DNA of 64,000 nt from Saxidomus purpurata. Its lineage: Eukaryota > Mollusca > Bivalvia > Venerida > Veneridae. The stretch is taken from assembly GCA_022818135.1 (NCBI GenBank), contig JAFMSR010000015.1:36814294-36878293 (forward strand). Reading direction: 5' to 3'. The position numbers and the translations under genes were made by a program. This document shows positions 22,601 through 33,600 of the stretch, piece after piece. Numbering within the stretch: position 1 is the first letter of the stretch; each line of letters opens with the position of its first letter. The notes under the pieces were generated by a model. It searched no databases, was not told the DNA's origin, and saw nothing but the letters and a program-made list of their open reading frames with translations.

Positions 22601-23587
22601 AAATACCAAAAGTATACATAAATAACACCCTATCATGAAAAGAAAATACACAAAAAATGTTTTAAAAGTCATTTTCTGACAAACACCCGTATACACTGTT
22701 CTATATTATTCACATGGTGTTGAACGTTTTCGACAGGGGTCCGGTCCCCGCTCTTTTGGTACGATTGAAGCAAGCAATTGAAGATCAACAGCGGTCGCGT
22801 TTAACAGACAATATATTTATCTACCAAACTGGTAAGTAACACTTTTTAAAAAGCTACCGTTTCTGTAAAATTCTTGAAGAATATTGAGCTATTTCGCTCT
22901 CTCCGTTTTCTTGATATTTTCTGTCACTACTGACTTCCGGTTCAACTCAAATGACCTTTCAAACACGTCATACGGTTATGCATAGAAGTGATACTTTGCG
23001 CTGCTTACGTAACGTTTTACAAATTGCTTTTACAGTAAATAAATTTCCTGTACCTGCTTGTCCACAAGTTAACAGGTTACGGCCGCTTTCAACGGCATTC
23101 AGCATTGTTTACATACGAAATACACTAATTTGACACAGTGCGCGAAATATAAAGCGGAATATTTTCAACCAATGAAAACTTATGGTTTCAAACTTGAAAG
23201 GTGAACCGGAAGTCGGCAGTGACAGAAAACACCGGGAAAACGGAGAAAGCGAAATAGCGCAATATTCTTGAAGAATTTTATAGAAACGGTAGCTTTTAAA
23301 AAAGTGTTACTTACCATTTGGTAGATAAATATATTGTCTGTTAAACGCGATCGCTGTTAATCTTCAATTGCTTGCTTGAACAGTACAAAAAGAGCGGGGA
23401 CCGGACCCCCTGTCGAAAACGTTCAACACCATGTGAATAATATAGAACTGTGTATACGGAGGTTTGTCAGAAAATGACTTCGTACCATTATTTGTGTATT
23501 TTTTCATAATAGTGTGTTATTTAGGTATATTTTTGGGTATTTTTTGTTAAAATTACCCGGCATTTCAGTACTCTGGTGCCAGTGGCA
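22558..23587. repeat. Nested palindrome, arms about 400 bp
   Basis: 22558-22965 (ccactggcaccagagtactgaa ... ttctgacaaacacccgtataca ... ggggtccggtccccgctc) is inverted at about 23185-23587 (gagcggggaccggaccccctg ... tgtatacgg ... agtactctggtgccagtgg). The spacer is about 220 bp. The left edge coincides with the start of the recognisable nuclease ORF, so the palindrome includes a little of its sequence. Both arms carry 'gaccggacccc' and 'ttcttgaagaat', plus the word 'acttccggttcaactc' or its inverse. Confidence 0.8.
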
Positions 23588-23661
23588 AACACCCACAATA
23601 GTCGAGCTTGCTGTCTTATGGACAGCTCTTGTTAAGTTTACTGTCCGTTTTATTTCAGTCA

Positions 23662-23846
23662 TAAGCAGGCGGGCAATTTACCTAACAACCGTTCCTTGGA
23701 TGGTGCGAGACCCTTATCCTAAGAAACTGCCAACTTTCTCACATAGTCATGGTTGGTAGCGGGGCTCCAACCCGTGACCTTCTATCAGTGAGAGGTTTTG
23801 TAATTACAAGTCAGTAATCTTAACCACTTGGCCATTAAGACAGAAA
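23662..23846 (-). mobile_element. tRNA-derived SINE
   Basis: In minus orientation the tRNA-like head has box A (tggccaagtggttaag) and box B (gggttggagccc-type), followed by the family tail (accatgactatgtgagaaag...aggtaaattgcccgcc). The same tail occurs at 29311-29425 and 30075, and in + orientation at 57516-57632. Confidence 0.7.
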
Positions 23847-23976
23847 CTAAATAACTTAATTTTACTTAGAGTGTACCTTTCATTCATGATTTATTTGTAT
23901 ACAATTATCTGTGTTTTACATTGTTTACATACATTATTTACATGTTTTACATTTGAATGTTCTCACTTCTAAACTT

Positions 23977-25078
23977 GAACAGGTGATAGTGTTAAATGTT
24001 ACTCATCAAATTTGTCCTATCTATATTTTATTCATTTCTACATTTTATAAAGCAATCAGAAAATGTTGCTAAAACAATTATATGATGAAACAGTATGAAA
24101 AATGTAGCTGAAATAAGTAACAGTTTTCACTATTTCGACTGCTCAGCTATTCTTTGTGTAACAAGGTAATAACGGTGTTTGCTTTCCAAAACCCGACCGT
24201 GTTGTTAAAAACTGTAGTTTTCAGTCAAAAGTATTAGTCATAAATGAAGTCAAATGAATGAATGTGTCGTCTTAAAAACAGTTGTGCATATAAGCTGGTA
24301 AAGAATATATCAATATAAGAAAAGTACACTCCAAGTGCCCAGTACCCTTAAATTGGACCATATTTTAGACTAAATGGCGGCCATTTTGGAAGCCATTTTG
24401 GATTCTATTAAATGATCTGCACATTAGAATTTGCTAAGAAGTACATATAAGCTGGAAACTATCCATTTGAAGTACAAAATATCGAAGGTAAAATAGATAA
24501 AATGTTCAAATGAACAATGAATACATAGAGCGAAAATACATGTGAAATTACCCCACCCACTTTTAAATGCATGTGCATTCAAATTTTGTTCTCTTTTTAT
24601 TGCTGTAATCTAATTATTTTGATAAGCTATAAGTCATATTTTAATTCTTGCCACATAGGTGTATCAAATTGGCAAAAAAATGAAATGCTGTTAAAAAATA
24701 CCTCTCAAAACCGAAAAATTGATCAATTTTATGGGTAAAATTGTCATTTGTTTCATAAATTTCCCTAAATTCGTGCAAAAAAATATCATAAAATCGTATA
24801 CTTAGTGTGTATTTATACATTTTAATGTTTAAAACCAAAACACAACGTTTAAAAAAAAATCTGGACCAATAGTACTACAAAAACTGTATTATTCAGTTTT
24901 GGCGGCCATCTTGGACGCCATCTTGGATTTTTCGGAACGCCACCATTTATGCCAATTTATGCCGGCAGTTTCATAAACTACAATCTATTACGAACATTTT
25001 GATATATGACTCAGCTTGTTATACAGGGGGGTCCAGGTTACTTAAAAAATAGAGCTCTTTTTGACTGATTGTCACCCT
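23977..25078 (-). repeat. Right terminal inverted repeat arm
   Basis: About 1102 bp, the inverse of 20020-21106. It ends ...ctgattgtcaccct, so the outer terminus reads AGGGTGAC. The minus-strand 65-codon frame at 24641 lies within the repeat and is not a gene. Confidence 0.85.
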
Positions 25079-25343
25079 ACTATATACTATATAGCGAAAA
25101 TGTCTCATTTTACCACAATGTCAATGTAGAGGCTTTCTGTAATAAATCGCATCCACCTATTAATTGTACAACAATAAATCTACATAGATTATTGAATGAT
25201 TTACGGTACTGCAGTATATTTTAAACCACTGATTGTATCGATAATGACTGGGAATGCATAGCTGAAGAGTTTAGGTTAAGTTATAATACTTCCAAAGATT
25301 CTATAATTTTGTTGACATTAGTTAAAAGGGTATGTCCCTTTAC
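25079..25343 (+). mobile_element. Family 2 MITE, right half
   Basis: Resumes the element broken at 20019: 'gaaaatgtctcattttaccacaatg ... aggctttctgtaataaatcgcatccacc ... tactgcagtatattttaaacc ... actgggaatgcatagct', ending 'agggtatgtcccttta'. It matches 46780-47610 in order. Confidence 0.75.
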
Positions 25344-27058
25344 ATATCGGCATATTTTTCAGATTTTACGAAAAAAATAACACTAAGTCTTGTAAAATGT
25401 GCTAACTGTATTCTACTTCTAAAACAATTTCCCTTTTAATGTCCCTTTTAAATATGCAGATCGTGCTCTTCCCGCGAAAAACTGTATAATTATTTGCTCA
25501 CTCTATACAATACATGCAATATTGTAATACAAATACACAAAATTTACATTTTTATGCGACAAACATGTGTTTTAGCATAAAATAGACTCACTTCCGCTCG
25601 TTATTCAACTTCATCGTTGAGGTAATAAATGGTCAAGGTGAGGTAATAAATGGTCAATCTGAATACGAGTAAAAGGAGATATTTTTGATAATAATTCCTT
25701 GGAAATTTTAAGAAAATAAGAAAAAAAAAAAAAAAAAAAAATCTATGAAGCAAAAATGTTAGTAACATTTCAACCACCTACGAATTGACAAGTAGAATGA
25801 ATAACAATCTTTTGGATTGAAAAAATTATTCTGTAATGCACTTTGAATATGAAACTGGAAATTACAGAATAAGAAGGTAGATAATATCCTCTTGCGTTTT
25901 CAGTCTTTCTTGAATGAATTTATAATTATAGTACGTACAGTTAATATCTATCAACATAATATGTTGTTACCGCCTAACTAATGTTAAATATGAGTGTAGA
26001 GTTAGTAAAGATATAACTTCCGGTTACCACAACACGTTCTGTCACTTCACAAGTGGTGTAGGTGGTGCGTGATTACGGGTTACAGACAAATGACCTCAGA
26101 CATTATTTTCAATTGAGAGACTGATTAATTTTATGCCGTGTTTCGTTGTATGAATAATATGTTTGTTTCATAATATTGTATGCCTTTGTACATATCGACT
26201 TACATTTCAGTTTCTTAAATTTTGACAGGTACAAATGAATAGATTTATTCCTTGCTCATATTGTGTTCAAAGAAAATCTATAATATTTTCATTTTTAACT
26301 AAGTAATTCAGATTTCCAGAGGCACTAATTATGAACAACTCCCTAGCTACTAGCAAGTAATTCATGTTACATCAGAAAACAATTACGTTGATGTAACTCC
26401 AAGCCTGTTCATAAATAAGTTCAACGTAGAGAATACATACTTCAAAAAAGATTAAGCGACAAAATATTTGCTTTAAATAATATACTGCAATTAACGATGC
26501 AAGCTGTTTCATGTGGTACTCTTCAGATTAAATCAGACATTAAGAAAACATCTTCGATTTATTCAATAACGACGTATCTATGTTATGGTTGGTTTTCGGT
26601 AACTATTTCGTGAAATAATTTTCTTATCAACCAAATGTATTTTCGTGCGCCGCGCATTGGCTAAGAACGAGACACATCCAAAACCATTGCCAAATCACAG
26701 AGAAATGTACATGTGTTGTTTCCTCCTTTCCAGATTCGATACGAAGACTTAGCTATAAAGTTCATTCTGAACCAAGCCCGCAAATTAACCACCTTTCCTG
26801 GCAAGAGGGAGAAGGAAAGTTTACTTGTCATTACGTCTGAATCCGCTCGACCGATAGCATGTATTAATAGTTCCCTGTACGAAAAATGATCCTCCTTTTA
26901 TGTTGTGCTGTAGATGCCGTAATTTTAATCCATTGTAACGCATATTAAAAATTAAGTACAGTTTCGTTTTATACCGACATAGTAGTGAATCGTAATCGGT
27001 TTGAACATTCTAATATTAAGTATTAAGTATTTAAGTCGGTCAATAAAATTATACAGTG
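25344..27058. other. No gene recognised; upstream region of the glutamate receptor gene
   Basis: Contains a 20-bp direct duplication (gaggtaataaatggtcaa at about 25619 and 25641) and an A-run at 25720-25740. A frame following tcctttccag at 26733 stays open for about 50 codons; it could be a 5' untranslated exon, but nothing in it is recognisable. Confidence 0.45.
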
Positions 27059-27147
27059 TGTCGTTATTATAGCTAGCTAGATACATTGTACATTATTGTA
27101 ACCACAGCAAACTGGTTTTTTTTATCTAGCTAGCTATAATAACGACA
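27059..27147. repeat. Perfect 25-bp inverted repeat (hairpin)
   Basis: tgtcgttattatagctagct + agata (27059-27083) is perfectly inverted at 27123-27147 across a 39-bp loop. It lies about 470 bp upstream of the receptor start codon. It could be a tiny MITE or a cruciform-forming site. Confidence 0.85.
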
Positions 27148-27615
27148 TCAAATTGGCACATATTGCCTTGAAAGTTCATAGAATTTAAGGAATTACAATA
27201 TGTATAATAATAGATGTAAACATTTCGGCATTAAAAATAAACAGAACAGAGACTTTGTTTATATATTGATAATTCAAAATAATGTGAAAACATCTCGGTA
27301 TAATTTGAAATAAAGTCTGGTCTTATACGCCCATTACAAAACTTCATTACACAATGAAACGAGAAGCAGAATATCAATTGTATGACATGGATTACTTATA
27401 TTAATATGCGTTTCCCGATGAAATACACGGAACTGTACAATATTTCAGTCGTTCAATAATATGCCAGGTATCCATGCGACGTAAAATATTGAAAAGCTAT
27501 CGGAATTTCTATCGTTTTTGTTAACGGTAAAAGGCTAAGCACTCGAACTTGATAACAATACAGTTGAACATACTTACAGTTTTCCTATCATGTGTTGTGC
27601 ATTCATAATTTCAGA

Positions 27616-27694
27616 ATGATTTTTGCATATGGAATCATTTTAGCGGATTTTTTGTGTCGGAGTCTAGCACTAGAAAATGACGGCATAACAATTG
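27616..27694 (+). CDS. Receptor exon 1: start codon and signal peptide
   Basis: ATG at 27616 encodes MIFAYGIILADFLCRSLALE... with a moderately hydrophobic core and a plausible cleavage after SLA. The donor is attg|gtcagt, phase 1. The sequence tttcag|a immediately before the ATG looks like an acceptor, so transcription likely starts further upstream. Confidence 0.7.
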
Positions 27695-30600
27695 GTCAGT
27701 ATTTTTATATCGATTTATTTTATTGATTGTTATTATTTGCTTACTACAAGGTATACTAGGATTTAACCCGTGAGCTATGACCTATTGTAGAATATATAAA
27801 TATAATAGTACAGTCACGACTCAATGTAGCCTAATTAATTTGGGTCATCGATTTGACCTGGTTTTGTTTTAGTTTTAGAGATGTCAAACCTCAGAGCCTA
27901 ATTTTAATACGCTATAAAACCAACGGAAATTTGCCGTGTTCAACAAACCCGTGTATCCATCAAACTACGTACAAGAAATGAATTATCTGCCATAGAATGC
28001 TCATGAACTTGATTGATTAGTTATTTTTCTTTCAAGTGATCGTAAAATTATATTTCTTATTCAACTTTTGAATAGATCCAGAGCATTTAAACTCGGAAAC
28101 GCATCGCCTAGCGCTGTGCGGCAGACATTTTCCGTATGACGTCATGTTAACGGGAACTATTTTGACAACCATCGTATACAAACATATATTTATGGCAAGC
28201 GAAATGCACATTAATTCTTTAAACTATAGGTTTAACAGTTAAACCCATAGTTTAACACCTCTTAAACCCCTAGTTTCAGGTGCCGTTTGCACATTAATTC
28301 TTAAACCGTGGTTTAAAGTCTTAAACCATAGTTTAAAGTCTGTGAAACCCATAGTTTAAGAGACGACCAATCAAATGAGCTGAAACCCCGGTTTAAAGTG
28401 TCACGTGACTCGTCAAAACGTTGTTATACATATAATACTTTAAACTGTGGTTTAAGACATTAATCTAGGGTTTTACGCGCCAAATGCACATTAATTCAGT
28501 TAACTCTTAAACCTATAGTTTAACAACTCTTAAACCCATAGTTTCAGGTGCCGTTTGCACATTAATTTCTTAAACCGTGCTTTAAAGTCTTAAACCGTAG
28601 TTTAAAGTCTGTTAAACCCATAGTTTAAGAGACAACCAATGAAATTAGCTGAAACCCCGGTTTAAAGTGTCACATGACACACTACTTGACGCACTAATAT
28701 AATAACGAATGATATACGTGTAGAAAATCTGTATTTGAAAAATTTTAATTTCGCATTTTAAATTTGATTTAGTTTATACATTGTAAACAATTATTTGGAC
28801 AATATCTAAAAGTAATCATTTTGGATATGAAAAAAGATTAGCGCAAAGCGTAAACTTGTTTTTTTATCCATTCATTCATTCAATACAATATTTCTTTAAA
28901 TATGCGTTTTAACCCATTTTTTTTAAAGAAACATTGATCTGACACCCTCGTGAAAAATCAACGGTCACAACGACTTGAAATTGCTTGTATATTTGTTATA
29001 ATTATTTGACAATTTGCAATATTTCGGATGTTAAATAAGAATATTTGGCTACACGGTCCTAGTATGACAGGTTACAGTATATGAAAAAACTACATTTCCC
29101 AAAAAAATGTACTTGTAACAAGTTTTGTACAAAACAAAACATATATCATAGACTTTAATTTCTCATACGAAACCGGAAATGATCGAAAACCAATCCGAAA
29201 TTAAACTTCACTTTGTATACAAACAGGCAACTGAATTAATAAATTTGGTCACAGCGCCACTATGTAACGGCATGACATCATGTTACTATGGGGGCTGCTA
29301 GTCATTTTACAGGCGGGCAGTTTACCTAAATATTGTTTCTGCTAAGCACCAGTACTAGACTCCTCTTCTCCGTTTGAAACTAACAATTTTCTCACATAAA
29401 GAGACATGGTCGGTAGGAATACTCGATTCTATACGGTGCACGATATTTCGCAGAAAGACATTTCGTCGACTACGACACTTCGTCGAATAAGATAGTTGGT
29501 CTAATACGACAGTTTGTCAAAGATAACACTACGACATGTGGTCGAAAACTAGTTTTAACACTACAGCATTTGGTCGAAAACTGTCAAATTGCAAATAATC
29601 CCTTTGTTATTGACTTGTATTCTTAAAGCTTACGTTGTGCACAAAAACTTTGATACAAGAGTATAATATATCAATAGTGCACGGCGATCTCCATGCTGGT
29701 CTTTATTCATAGGGTGGTCTCTAAGTTTTCAGGATCACGGCGCCGCGAGACTCGAACACAAGTAGAACGGTCTAATACATAATGGTCAATTCGTTACAAA
29801 AACTAAACTTGCCTAAAGCTCACATACTAGAAGGTAAATAGCAAATAGAAAAATAGTATCATTGAAGCCTGTACAGCATTACTTTTACTAGGTTTAGTAA
29901 GACATAATATAATGCCTCTCAAACATTCCATGATCTGTGGAAAACACGTTTTCTAATTTGGTTTTACGTTTTGCGTCGTATGATTGACCGATGCATTATA
30001 CAGACGATAACCTATGTCATGTTGTGAATGTTTATTAATTGTAAATACAAAATAAGTGCCTCTAGCTTTTCATTTACGGGCAGTTTACCTATAACCATTG
30101 TTTCGAACCAGTACTACGTGTAGATCCATATCGTCCGTAATAAGCTATATTTTTGGGCTCACGCAAAGAAACATGTTCTGCAGCAATGCTCGAACCCACG
30201 AAGGTGAATCGCATCTGTATAAGGTGGGATTAGAGGGATTGGGGTGGTTTCATCAGGACAGACAAGCTTGTCACAAGGTGATATTACGCTATGATGATTT
30301 TAAATCAATTTTAAGCTTTGAAGACTGAAAATGGATAATGTCCGCTTCTGCCAAATAATGAAGGGACTAATGTCTCCTTGTGCAAAATTGGGCGGGTTGT
30401 TTAACGCGAGTGTTGCTCGCATTCTTCACACGTCACATTTAAGTATGAATACATTTAAATTACCTGTAATATTTAAATTTATAAGTAAAGCAAAATCATG
30501 TTTATAGTTTGTACTAATTCAATTTAGATCGATTGTGAAGAAATCTTGAAACTTATGCGGTCACTAGAGTCCGCTTCCTGGAAAAAACAGTACTGGTGTC

Positions 30601-33600
30601 GCAACCCCGGTGGGGTTCGAACCCGCAACCTCCGGGATGAGCGGCAGACACCCTAACCTCTACATCACCATTCATAATATAAGATAACTAGATATGATGA
30701 TTATTTTTTCATGACAAATTGAATTATATTTAAACCTCCGTCCTAAAAACGTTATATTAGGACCCCGCTCAAACTGAAATTGGGTTGAAGTGGATCAGGT
30801 CTATGACCCTTCATTGTTTTATTACCTGTCTCTTATCGGGATATTGCCTACGGCTAAAGTCGTGCCTTGCTTTTTATAGTACTATATCGGTCTGTATCCT
30901 CTGAAGCTTTAAAACATTTTACCGGATATACATGTAATTTTTTATAAGAAGCTGTTAAAACCATGTTAACCAATAATATACAGGCGCGGCATAATTAGTT
31001 AAGTGTTTTCATGTTTCCAGTATAATGTAATTTTTTTATAAGTTTCTAACATGTGTCAGAAAAAAAGGTCAAAATAAACGCTAATACACGCCACTGACGT
31101 AATCAACTCCCGATAAAATTTAAGTTATTTTATAATCATAAACGGCATGATAAATGTAACATTTCCTATTTTTAATGATATTTTTTCATTTCTCTGAGAC
31201 TTTACTAATTTGATCTGTTTTAAGTTTAAAATTCGTCATTGTCATATTAGTATACTTTTTATGATCAGTTAAATTAAAACGCGCAAAATGTGACCATGTT
31301 TACTAAAAAAAAAGTTAATCTTTTAACTTGCGCATAAGCAGGGATCGTATATACAGGGCCGTTAATTTAATAAATCCTGGCATAAGCTATAACAACTATG
31401 AAAGTATTTAAGAATCAAAAACGGGTTAGAATAAAACAATCATTCTAGATTATGGTGATATAAAATATATATAAAGAAAGGAAAAGGGACTGTTTTTAAG
31501 TTTTGTTTAAAAAGGTATTGTCGCACGGATGTCCCATAATGCTGCTCTAACACGTCCGAATGATCAGTTCGTCTGCTCGCTTATTGATGCTTTATGGCCG
31601 GACATTACGTAACATTTATAATGACCTGTAATAAAATACTTATGCTGTATACTAGGTTTGGATTTGTGCATTCTATTAAAAAAATAAAAAAATCTGTCAA
31701 TGAAACGGATATATGTTTATGCCCTAAATGAATGTTTTAGCTAAAACTATACACATAGATATTTTTTCATTAAATGTAATACAAGTCGGATCTAGAACGT
31801 CATATTTTACCGACCCCAACAGTTCTCGCATTAATGCTGTAAAAGGTGTATTTTTTTATTCTGTCAAAGTTATATGAATTATACAAGCAATTCCAAGTCT
31901 TTGTCACTGTCGATTTTTAACGAGGATGTTGGATCAGTGTTTCTTTGATATAGTGGTTTAAAGCGCAAATATAAAAAATATGATATTGTGATAACTAAAT
32001 AAACAAATAAATGAATAACATTACATGTTTACACCATGCGCTAAAATGTTTTATGAACAGTTACTTGTTATGTTACAAAAATCCCCTAAATTACATCCGA
32101 AGATAACATATAAATAATGACCAAAGAGTTGTTTTTGACAGCCTATGTCATGTTAGGAATGTTTACACACAAATTCCACGCGTCACAATGAAAGGTCACG
32201 TGATACTTTAAACTGTGGTTTCAGCTAATTTGGTTGGTTGTCTCTTAAACTAGGGGTTTAACAGAACACGTGACACGTTAAACCGTGGTTTCAGCTCACT
32301 TGATTAGTTGTCTCTTAAACTATGGGTTTAACAGACTTTAAACTACGGTTTAAGACTTTAAACCACGGTTTAAGAAATTAATGTGCAAACGGCATCTGCA
32401 ACTATGAGTTTAAGAGTTAAACCTAGGGTTTAACAGATTAAATGTGCATTCGGCGCCTAAAACCCTAGATTAATGTCTTAAACCACAGTTTAAAGTAAAA
32501 TTGTATGTAATTGTCGTTTTAACGAGTCACGTGACACTTTAAACCGGGGTTTCAGCTCATTTGATTGGTCGTCTCTTAAACTATGGGTTTAACAGACTTT
32601 AAACTACGGTTTAAGACTTTAAACCACGGTTTAAGAATTAATGTGCAAACGGCACCTGAAACTTGGGGTTTAAGAGGTGTTAAACTATGGGTTTAACTGT
32701 TAAACCTATAGTTTAAAGGATTAATGTGCATTTTGCTTGCCATATATATTTTTTTAATGTTTTATTGTATTTTTGAGAAATTGTAACAACATCCTTACAT
32801 TTAGCTCAGTGGAAGATTTTTCACACACTTGGAGCGACGACCAGTTGTAAACCGTGAAAGCATATAATATAGGTGGTAATTTTCATTCATTGAAATAAGT
32901 GGATTTGGTACAACTTCGTAATGGTCAGTTGAACAGATTTACACTTTTCAAAGATTATTCAAGTAGATTTGTACTAAATGCTCTTGTTAACATGTTTATA
33001 TTCATGATATACGCTGTTCAAAGAACCCATGAGCATGCCCGTCTTTACTGTCTACGATCGTAATTAGACGTGGAAGAAAGCGCACACCCAAACACTATCT
33101 CTGGCTTCGACGCCGATTCAATTAAACAAGGCTCAATGCATAAGAACTTACTTTTTATAGTACATAAATGATCATAAAAATTGCAGCACTAGAAGATACA
33201 TGAGACAAAATACAATCAAACTGTAATCGTAGTTGTAACTATACATGATTGCGTTATGAATTGATAAATATCGCTCAAAGTGATTATCATAATTTCATGA
33301 AGACACTTCTCACTGATTAATATACATGGATTAATTAAAAGTTACACAGTTATAATTATGCATCTGTATGAAAATTTCATTCCTTCTTCTGTAAAAAATG
33401 GTTAACTATCCTGTTTAAAAATTGAAAAACCAATATATTCACTTGCATCTGTCAGTGAGAGAAATTACTTCTTAGTGTTCATGTCATGAATGCATGAATG
33501 CTTTCAAACAATCCTGTATTTTAAGCAGATTCTTCACAATAATTAAATATGGTCATTTTTACAACAAACTATATTATAAATATGTACCAAGTGAACATAT

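Larger units (their letters stand above)
20020..25078. mobile_element. 5.06-kb transposon with about 1.1-kb terminal inverted repeats
   Basis: The left arm 20020-21106 is the reverse complement, with moderate divergence, of 23977-25078. Both ends begin AGGGTGAC, and each arm has the same landmarks (accaagatggcgtccaagatggccgcc type blocks, cggcataaattggcataaa, gtgggtggggtaatttcac, cacggtcgggttttgg). The element sits inside a family 2 MITE, whose two halves flank it. The interior holds a decayed FEN/XPG-like ORF on the minus strand, a nested palindrome (22558-23587) and a SINE. Long TIRs starting with AG recall Polinton/Maverick elements, but none of their genes is visible. Target duplication is not clear (agtattatt versus actatatac). 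Confidence 0.8.
28184..32747. mobile_element. 4.6-kb element with TTAAACC-rich inverted arms, in receptor intron 1
   Basis: The outer ends are inverted: atatatttatggcaagcgaa...gcacattaat on the left, and ...attaatgtgcattttgcttgccatatatat on the right. The left arm is about 28184-28690 and the right arm about 32186-32747. Each arm is itself a direct duplication of a roughly 250-bp unit and is packed with TTAAACC/GGTTTAA words. The interior (about 3.5 kb) has SINE fragments but no coding frame I recognise. It could be one long-TIR element or two facing MITEs; the matching outward-facing termini favour one element. Confidence 0.65.

Noticed and set aside
20020..25078. Polinton/Maverick identity for the long-TIR element
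   Set aside because: Termini start with AG, but no polymerase, integrase, ATPase or capsid gene is visible and the 6-bp duplication is not clear.
26733..26890. Possible coding exon after tcctttccag
   Set aside because: The frame stays open only about 50 codons, has no homology I recognise and no good donor in phase; at most a 5' UTR exon.
30592..30672. tRNA gene on the minus strand (clear box B)
   Set aside because: The acceptor stem does not pair and a second copy exists at 51484; it is a SINE head.
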